Assembly (NCBI RefSeq): GCF_012034175.1
Contig: NZ_JAATEJ010000015.1
Location: 124,001 to 188,000, forward strand
Length of the DNA: 64,000 nucleotides
Source: Actinacidiphila epipremni
GTDB lineage: Bacteria > Actinomycetota > Actinomycetes > Streptomycetales > Streptomycetaceae
Direction: 5' to 3'
Made by a program: the position numbers and the translations under genes. Within the stretch, counting starts at the first letter, position 1. Every line of letters begins with the position of its first letter. The notes under the pieces were generated by a model that was not told where the DNA came from, did no database searches, and saw only the letters and a program-made list of their open reading frames with translations. This document shows positions 58,696 to 64,000 of this stretch, one piece after another.

Positions 58696-58733
58696 GTCCG
58701 TCGGAGCCCCCGCGCGCGAAGGCTCCGACAGAC
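58696..58733 (-). terminator. Intrinsic terminator of the PucR-methyltransferase gene
   Basis: GTCCGTCGGAGCC (58696-58708) pairs with GGCTCCGACAGAC (58721-58733) with one mismatch around a 12-nt loop. It lies 158 bp past the leftward stop, ahead of the riboswitch. The 58734-58891 stretch between it and the stop shows no gene. Confidence 0.6.
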
Positions 58734-58891
58734 CGTGTGCGGTGTTCAACTGGCCGGTCGGGCCAGTAATACGGGGACTGAAAGGCTATGGCAGCCCGGC
58801 CCCCGGCGACCTTGGAGCCGAGCCCGCAATCCGGCTGGAATCATGCCGGGAACCGGATGAACCACACAAACCGGCCAATGGGCCCTGCCGG

Positions 58892-61588
58892 TCAGCCGAC
58901 GACCCGCCCCACCGCCGCCAGCGCGTTCACCTCGCGCGGGTCGGGCACGGCCGCGCCCGGCTCCGGCCGCCAGTGCGAGGCGCACACGATGCCCGGCTCG
59001 ACCAGCTCAAGGCCGGTGAAGAAGCGGGCGAACTCCTCCCGGCTCCGCGCCCGCGCCCGGGTGACGCCCGCGCTCATCATCGCCACCACCTTTGCCACCA
59101 GCTCCGGATGGAACTCCGTCGTGGTCTGCGACAGTGTCAGCATGCTGCCCGGCGCCAGCCGGGCCACCAGCGCGGCCACCCTGGCGTAGGCGTCCTCGTC
59201 CGGCACGAAATGCAGCAGGTTGTTCAGGCACAGCGCCACCGGCCGCCCGAAGTCCACGACCGCGGTCACCTCCGGCCGGTCCAGCAGCGCCGGCCCCTCG
59301 TAGAAGTCGCCGTGGACGTACGCGGTCGCGCCCTCCTCGGTGCCCTCCATCAGCTGCTCGGCGTGCTGGAGCACGATCGGGTCGTGGTCGACGTAGACCA
59401 CCCGGGCGAAACGGTTCACCCCCTGCGCGATCTCGTGCAGGTTCGGCGAGGTGGGGATGCCGGTGCCGATGTCGATGAACTGGTCGACGCCCCGGCCCGC
59501 CACGAACGCCGTCGCCCGGTTGCCGAAGCCCCGGCACTCCCGGGACGCGGTCCGCACCGACGGGGCGAACGCGAGGATCTTCTCGCTCGCGGCCCGGTCG
59601 GCGGGGAAGTTGGTCGTGCCGCCCAGGAAGTAGTCGTAGACCCGCGCCGAATGCGCCGTCCCGGTGTCGATCACCAGCGCCTGCGCGCCGGCCGGCGCCG
59701 GCGTCGGCGCGGGCGCGTCCGCCGCCCGCAGCGCCGGGCCGCCCAGCGCCTCGTCGCGGAAAGCCGGGTCGCAGATCAGCAGGGCCAGCGCCATCTCCAG
59801 CCGCTGGCCCGGATGCCGCGTGACGTCCAGGCCGGTCGCCTGCCGGGCCCTGGCCATCCGGTTGTACACCGTCGACTGCGACACCCCCAGCTGCCCGCCC
59901 GCCGCCGTGGCGTCCCTGCCGTGCCGCAGCCAGGACGTCACCGCGGTACGGGTGTCCGTGTCCAGCCGGCCGACGACGCCCTGCGCCCACTGCCGGGCGC
60001 CGTCATGCCCCAGCGCCTCGCGCAGCGTCACCCGCTGGTCCACCGTCACCGGATCGGGCAGCGCCCCCAGCCGTACCGCCAGATACAGCACGGCGGCGTG
60101 CACGGTGTCCGCCGCGTCCAGGCCCACCGCTTCGGCCACCGCCCGCACATGCGCCCGTACGGTGTCGTCGTGCATGCCCAGCAGCCGTGACGCCTTCGAC
60201 GGCCCCGACCACAGCGTCACCTCGGTCACCCGCAGCAGCTCCGCGCGCCGCGCGTCGTCGTTCTCCCGCAGGCCCTGGAGCAGCCGCTTGGCCCAGCCGC
60301 GGGCGTCCGCGCCCAGCAGCTCGGGCAGCGGCACCCGGCCGTCCCGGCCCTCCGCCTCGCCCGGGCCCGCCGCCGCCGACGCCCACGCGTGCTCGGCCGC
60401 CTCCACCGCCGCGCCGATGCCCTGCCACGGCGTGGTCGCGCTGCCGCCCGCCGTACGGCCCGCGACCGCCGACGTCACCGCCTCCAGCAGCGCCTCCAGC
60501 TCCCGCGCGCCCCCCGGATGGACCACCACGACCTGCCGGGACCTCCGCTCGGCCGCCCGCAGCTCCGACACCGGCACGATCAGCGCCCGCCCGCCCGCGG
60601 CCCGGTCGATCGCCACCGACAGCACCGCGGGCCCCTCGTGCGGCGCCGCCTCGACCAGCGCGACCGCGCCCGCCCCGGCCGCCACGAAGCCCGGCAGCAC
60701 CGGCTCCAGGGTGCGCCGGGCGTCGGCGATGTGGCCGTCCATCAGCCGCCGCAGCGCCGCCGCCCGCAGCCGCCGCCCGGCCTGCGCGAAACGCATCTCC
60801 TGGCCCCGTACGTCGTCCGCCCACGCCGCCATCGCCGCGAACCGCGCGACCTGCGCCAGCAGTTCGGGCTCACCGGGCTCCCACGGCTCGGCGCGCTCGG
60901 CCAGCAGCACTGCCCCGGCGCTGTCGACGAGCACCACATGCCCGTGGTGCGGGACGTCCAGCGGCACCGGCGCGGGCGCCTGCCGCCGGCACTGCTCGGC
61001 GTACGCGGCCCAGTCCCCGCCGCGCCAGCCGTCCGGGTCCGCGCCCGCCGCCACCAGCCGCACCCGGGCGCCCAGCTGCCCGGCCGCCCACGCGGTGAGG
61101 GGCCGGGCGCCGGGTTCCGCCGACCGCAGGTGCCGCCAGCCGACCGCGGCGAGCTCGGCCATCCGGTCGGCGTGCCGGGCGGCCGACAGCGCCGCGCGCC
61201 CGTTGAGCCACGCCCAGACCTCCGGCAGGCCCGCCCGCCCCGAAGCCGCCGCCCCCGAAGCCGCTGGCCCCGAAGCCGCTGGCCCCGAAGCCGGCCCGGA
61301 GGGCGCCGGCACCGCGACCGGCACCGATATCGCCGCCGCTATCCGCTCCGCCAGCGCGTCGTCCCCGACGACCACCAGCCCCGCCGCCTTGCCGGCGATG
61401 TCGGCCAGCGCCTCACGCGTGCGCGGGTCGGCCGCCGACACCACGGCGAGCGCCCCGTCCACATCCGCCGGCGCGGGCCCGCCGTCGACGAGCACCAGCT
61501 GCCGCGCCCCGCCGGTCCACCCGCCCGAACCCACGGCGGCCAGCGGGGAGTCGGGTCGGGCCACGGCATCACGTAATGAGATCAGCAT
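58892..61588 (-). CDS. Fusion of a PucR-type regulator with a DUF574 SAM-dependent methyltransferase
   Basis: An 898-residue uninterrupted frame. Residues 1-120 resemble the PucR N-domain (LISLRDAVARPDSPLAAVGS). A Ser/Gly/Pro/Ala linker lies near 100-125, then a long helical sensor region. HTH-like segments are SKASRLLGMHDDTVRAHVRA near 465 and the PucR-type AAGGQLGVSQSTVYNRMARA near 565. After a Pro/Ala hinge (about 625-638) a complete DUF574 methyltransferase follows: SARVYDYFLGGTTNFPADRA, FIDIGTGIPTSPNLHEIA, VYVDHDPIV and ALCLNNLLHFVPDEDAYA. No ribosome site precedes ATG 61588. The two modules are normally separate proteins. Substrate and target genes are unknown. Confidence 0.85.
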   Translation of the reverse strand: MLISLRDAVARPDSPLAAVGSGGWTGGARQLVLVDGGPAPADVDGALAVVSAADPRTREALADIAGKAAGLVVVGDDALAERIAAAISVPVAVPAPSGPASGPAASGPAASGAAASGRAGLPEVWAWLNGRAALSAARHADRMAELAAVGWRHLRSAEPGARPLTAWAAGQLGARVRLVAAGADPDGWRGGDWAAYAEQCRRQAPAPVPLDVPHHGHVVLVDSAGAVLLAERAEPWEPGEPELLAQVARFAAMAAWADDVRGQEMRFAQAGRRLRAAALRRLMDGHIADARRTLEPVLPGFVAAGAGAVALVEAAPHEGPAVLSVAIDRAAGGRALIVPVSELRAAERRSRQVVVVHPGGARELEALLEAVTSAVAGRTAGGSATTPWQGIGAAVEAAEHAWASAAAGPGEAEGRDGRVPLPELLGADARGWAKRLLQGLRENDDARRAELLRVTEVTLWSGPSKASRLLGMHDDTVRAHVRAVAEAVGLDAADTVHAAVLYLAVRLGALPDPVTVDQRVTLREALGHDGARQWAQGVVGRLDTDTRTAVTSWLRHGRDATAAGGQLGVSQSTVYNRMARARQATGLDVTRHPGQRLEMALALLICDPAFRDEALGGPALRAADAPAPTPAPAGAQALVIDTGTAHSARVYDYFLGGTTNFPADRAASEKILAFAPSVRTASRECRGFGNRATAFVAGRGVDQFIDIGTGIPTSPNLHEIAQGVNRFARVVYVDHDPIVLQHAEQLMEGTEEGATAYVHGDFYEGPALLDRPEVTAVVDFGRPVALCLNNLLHFVPDEDAYARVAALVARLAPGSMLTLSQTTTEFHPELVAKVVAMMSAGVTRARARSREEFARFFTGLELVEPGIVCASHWRPEPGAAVPDPREVNALAAVGRVVG

Positions 61589-61634
61589 GTGCCGAGCATG
61601 GCATCGCGGCGCCGCCCGCACCGGCCGCTCGCCC

Positions 61635-62573
61635 TCAGTCCCCGGGCGCGTCCTGCCCCGCGGCTCCCACCGGCCCCGCCGCACCGGCCGCGCCGGCCGC
61701 GAGCCCGGCGGTGAAGTCCAGCAGCAGTGCCGCCGTACCCGCCGGGTCCTCCAGCACCGGCGTATGGCCGCAGTGCGGCAGCGCGTCGAGGCGCGCACCG
61801 GGCACCGCCGCGTAACCGGCGAAGGACGCCGGCTCCCAGCGGGCGTCCAGCTCGCCGTACACCACCTGGACCGGCTTGCCCAGCGACGCCAGCCGCTCCG
61901 GTATCGGGCGCCGCCCCAGATACGCCAGCGACGCCTGCGCGGTGGCGGCGAAGGCGTGGAAGGCCATGCCGCGCAGCTCGTCCACCAGCTCCTGCGGGAC
62001 CGCGAAGCCCGGGTGGAAGCCGCTGCTCGCGAACCGCCGGATCTGCTCGTCGTCCGGCGGCCACTGCTCGGGCCCGATGCCGCCGCCGGCGCGGGCGGTG
62101 AAGGCGTCGAGCCGGGGCCCGGTGCCGACCAGCGCGAGCGCAGACACCAGCTCGGGGCGCTGCTCGGCGAGCGCGACGGCGACAAAGCCGCCGCCGGAGT
62201 GGCCCGCGACGACGGCCCGTGCGACGCCGAGCCGGTCCAGGACCGCGGCGGCGCGGCCGGCCTGCTCCTCGATCCCGTAGCCGCCCTCGGCGGGCTTGGC
62301 CGACAGGCCGTGGCCGAGCTGGTCGAGGCGGATCACCCGGTGCGCGGCGGCAAGTGCGGGCACCATCGCGTCCCAGGTGCGGGCGGAGGAGGCGGAGCCG
62401 TGGATCAGCAGCAGGGCGGGGGCGTCCTGCGGGCCGTCCTGGAGGACGTGCACCTCGCCGCCGTCCAGCGCCAGGAACGCCTCCTCGGCGGACGCGCCGG
62501 CGTACGGCTCCCCGGCGGTCGCGGTGCCGCCTGCCACGGATGAGTGGCCGTCAGGATTATTCATGGCGCCCAT
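61635..62573 (-). CDS. Alpha/beta hydrolase
   Basis: A 312-residue hydrolase. Marks are LLLIHGSASSARTWDAMVP (oxyanion), RLDQLGHGLSAKP, nucleophile VVAGHSGGGFVAVAL (Ser), Asp in VVYGELDARWEP and His in LPHCGHTPVLEDP. The first 35 residues are flexible. Starts at ATG 62573 or 62564; neither has a clear ribosome site. It lies 46 bp upstream of the PucR-methyltransferase gene on the same strand, so the two may share a transcript. Substrate unknown. Confidence 0.87.
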   Translation of the reverse strand: MGAMNNPDGHSSVAGGTATAGEPYAGASAEEAFLALDGGEVHVLQDGPQDAPALLLIHGSASSARTWDAMVPALAAAHRVIRLDQLGHGLSAKPAEGGYGIEEQAGRAAAVLDRLGVARAVVAGHSGGGFVAVALAEQRPELVSALALVGTGPRLDAFTARAGGGIGPEQWPPDDEQIRRFASSGFHPGFAVPQELVDELRGMAFHAFAATAQASLAYLGRRPIPERLASLGKPVQVVYGELDARWEPASFAGYAAVPGARLDALPHCGHTPVLEDPAGTAALLLDFTAGLAAGAAGAAGPVGAAGQDAPGD

Positions 62574-62713
62574 TGTCGGCGCCCGCGCCGCCCACCGGAC
62601 TCGACGATTGCTCCGTTCCGGCCGGCCGCGCAACGGCCCCCGCGGACTCCGAGGACACGCCGGCCACCGCGGCCCCCGCCGCCCCGTGCCGGCGGGGGCC
62701 GCGGCCCGGGGCG

Positions 62714-63220
62714 TCACGCCCGGCCGGTGCCCGCCGCGACCCGCATCGCCCACGCCAGGCAGCCCAGCGCGGCGGTGCTGACGACGGTCCGCGCGGCGTT
62801 CCAGTGCACCCACGCGGACTCGAACCGCGCCCGGACCGCCGCGAGATCGTGGATACGCCCCGGGTCCCCGGCCCCGGCGAGCCGGTCGTTGAGCGGCACG
62901 CTGAAGCCCATGGTGATCACCAGCGACACCGCGTACAGCGCCACCCCGGCGACGATCCAGGGCAGCGCGGGCCGCCCGGCGCCGCCGCGGTGCATGACGG
63001 CGGCGACCACGCCGAGCACCAGCGCGCCGCCGAAGGCCAGGGTGAACCAGCCGTTGAGGATCGCCACGTTGATCCGCTGCATCGCCTCCACCAGCGTCCG
63101 GTCGCCGCCCCTGGCCAGGCCCGGCATCACGGCGACGGAGAAGGCGAAGTAGAGGCCGGCCATCAGGCCGGTGGTCAGCGTCGCGGCCAGCAGGACGAGG
63201 CTGCGGAGATCGCCGTGCAC
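62714..63220 (-). CDS. DUF1772 (anthrone oxygenase-like) membrane protein
   Basis: A 168-residue protein with four helices (LVLLAATLTTGLMAGLYFAF, GWFTLAFGGALVLGVVAAVM, PWIVAGVALYAVSLVITMGF and TAALGCLAWAMRV). NVPLN-type residues appear as FSVPLNDRLA, and WVHWNAARTV marks the DUF1772 family, which includes anthrone oxygenases. I choose GTG 63220 because AGGAG lies 6 bp upstream and the length fits; an ATG at 63385 would add a 55-residue Pro-rich stretch. No polyketide genes are near. Confidence 0.8.
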   Translation of the reverse strand: MHGDLRSLVLLAATLTTGLMAGLYFAFSVAVMPGLARGGDRTLVEAMQRINVAILNGWFTLAFGGALVLGVVAAVMHRGGAGRPALPWIVAGVALYAVSLVITMGFSVPLNDRLAGAGDPGRIHDLAAVRARFESAWVHWNAARTVVSTAALGCLAWAMRVAAGTGRA

Positions 63221-63459
63221 GGCAGCTCCTCGGGTCGGGCGGCGGTCGGGAAGGGGCGCGTACGGGCCCGGGTCGGCGGAGCCGGCGGGCGGCCGGTGCG
63301 GGTGCGGGTACTGCGGCGAGTGCTCTTGCGGGCGCGAGGCCTGCGGAGGGCGCGGGGTCGAAGGGGTCTGCGGCGGCTGCGTCATGACCACAGTCAATCC
63401 GCGCGGCCCCGCGCCCGGCCATCGCCGAGAAGCTCATCCGCATATGCGCGCGTCCACCC

Positions 63460-63465
63460 TAGAGT
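63460..63465 (+). promoter_or_regulatory. -10 element before the AraC-type regulator
   Basis: TAGAGT ends 7 bp before the ATG at 63473 and there is no ribosome site, suggesting leaderless translation. Confidence 0.3.
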
Positions 63466-63472
63466 GGGGTGC

Positions 63473-64000
63473 ATGGATGCCCTGGCGAACCTGCTGGACG
63501 GCCCCCGGGCCCGCGGCGCCTTCCTCCTGCGCTCGGTCCTCACCCCGCCCTGGTCGCTGGAGATCGCCGACGAGGCGCCGCTGACGCTGCTGTACGTGGT
63601 GCGCAACGACGCGTGGGTACGCCCCTGCGACGGCCCCGCGCGGCAGCTGCGCCCCGGTGACGTCGCGGTGGTCCGCGGCCCCGAGGCGTACACCGTCGCG
63701 GGCGACCCGCACACCGAGCCGCGGATCGTCATCCGCCCCGGGCAGGTGTCCACCACGACCGACGGCGTCGAGCTGTGCGAGCGGATGGACCTGGGCGTAC
63801 GGACCTGGGGCGACGCGCCCGCCGGCGGCGACCACGCCGCGCCCGGCGCCGTGCCGCCCGAGTGCGGCGTGCTGGTGACCGGGACGTACCGGATGCGCGG
63901 CGAGGTCAGCGGCCGGCTGCTGTCGGCGCTGCCGCGGGTGCTGGTGCTGCCCGCCGACGCCTGGTCCAGCCCGCTGCCCGCGCTGCTCGACCAGGAGGTC
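63473..64000 (+). CDS. AraC-family regulator with N-terminal cupin, 3' truncated by the window end
   Basis: The first 176 codons of a gene that continues beyond the window. The protein begins MDALANLLDGPRARGAFLLR, then a cupin-type effector domain (PPWSLEIADEAPLTLLYVV, CDGPARQLRPGDVAVVRG) and a segment LSALPRVLVLPADAW that normally precedes the two AraC helix-turn-helix motifs, which are not yet reached. This is the cupin_6 AraC group. It diverges from the DUF1772 gene. Target and ligand unknown. Confidence 0.8.
   Translation, partial: MDALANLLDGPRARGAFLLRSVLTPPWSLEIADEAPLTLLYVVRNDAWVRPCDGPARQLRPGDVAVVRGPEAYTVAGDPHTEPRIVIRPGQVSTTTDGVELCERMDLGVRTWGDAPAGGDHAAPGAVPPECGVLVTGTYRMRGEVSGRLLSALPRVLVLPADAWSSPLPALLDQEV

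Noticed and set aside
61589..62185. Upstream extension of the PucR-methyltransferase frame
   Set aside because: This stretch is Arg/Ser/Pro-rich and lies within the alpha/beta hydrolase gene in another frame; the conserved N-domain starts at ATG 61588.
1..64000. tRNA, rRNA, transposase, integrase or phage genes
   Set aside because: None seen by eye on either strand; tRNAscan and Infernal runs would be needed to exclude small RNAs fully.

Overview
The window is GC-rich, actinomycete chromosomal DNA, almost certainly from Streptomyces or a close relative (Streptomycetaceae). The evidence is third-position G/C bias, frequent GTG starts and ATGA/GTGA overlaps, an F420-type LLM oxidoreductase, a DUF574-type methyltransferase domain, an Rv2578c-type radical SAM protein, and the intergenic repeat AGGGGCGCGGGGAACTGCGC that is scattered through Streptomyces genomes. 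I found no rRNA, tRNA, CRISPR array, insertion sequence or prophage. About 58 protein genes are supported. Composition looks even throughout, so this reads as ordinary chromosome rather than an island.

Layout. 1-5.2 kb: the end of a glutamate-type ABC transporter (gluC', gluD), transketolase, a secreted SGNH lipase and a ZIP metal transporter. 5.2-9.8 kb: a membrane-anchored unknown, a MarR/isochorismatase-fold operon with its operator and terminator, a PRGARFAGAP-repeat protein, DUF4331 and DUF2180. 10.2-14.9 kb: an operon of nitrilase-fold amidase, class III aminotransferase, dihydropyrimidinase/hydantoinase and F420-type LLM oxidoreductase, which looks like reductive pyrimidine or hydantoin catabolism. 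15-19.4 kb: FAD oxidoreductase, a duplicated small hydrophobic protein, an SCP2 protein, a Nudix hydrolase and glycerate kinase. 19.4-20.2 kb: an 800-bp noncoding block of tandem units, each holding inverted repeat copies. 20.2-21.7 kb: psd-pssA for phosphatidylethanolamine synthesis.

21.9-30.2 kb carries the ethylmalonyl-CoA pathway: ccr, a B12-dependent mutase, a MaoC hydratase and an acyl-CoA dehydrogenase in one tightly coupled operon, preceded by a TetR regulator and a double-domain 3-hydroxyacyl-CoA dehydrogenase. A 15-bp perfect palindrome lies between the -35 and -10 of the predicted ccr promoter. 30.6-37.4 kb: a radical SAM gene with a near-consensus SOS box, an SRPBCC protein, a drug-efflux MFS carrying three extracytoplasmic-type beta-sandwich repeats, and a divergent MFS/DeoR pair with a clear operator.

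37.4-46.6 kb: a polytopic membrane protein diverges from a peptidase cluster (M55 D-aminopeptidase, M20, S9, S66 LD-carboxypeptidase, then M14) suited to peptides containing D-residues, such as peptidoglycan fragments. 46.7-57.4 kb: LapA-like protein, GNAT, exonuclease III, a Mut7-C RNase-like protein, an HTH/SRPBCC pair, an alpha/beta hydrolase, an L,D-transpeptidase, a SnoaL-like protein, secreted PI-PLC, azlCD with a divergent XRE-cupin regulator, and a crotonase. 57.4-64 kb: a stand-alone AICAR transformylase behind a textbook ZTP riboswitch, an 898-residue fusion of a PucR-type regulator with a DUF574 SAM methyltransferase, a second alpha/beta hydrolase, a DUF1772 protein and the start of an AraC-type regulator that runs off the window.

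The items most worth follow-up are the PucR-methyltransferase fusion, the ZTP-controlled monofunctional transformylase, the pyrimidine-type operon with an F420 enzyme and no visible dihydropyrimidine dehydrogenase, the MFS with beta-sandwich tail, the duplicated EKFWY protein, and the operator-in-spacer design of the ccr promoter.
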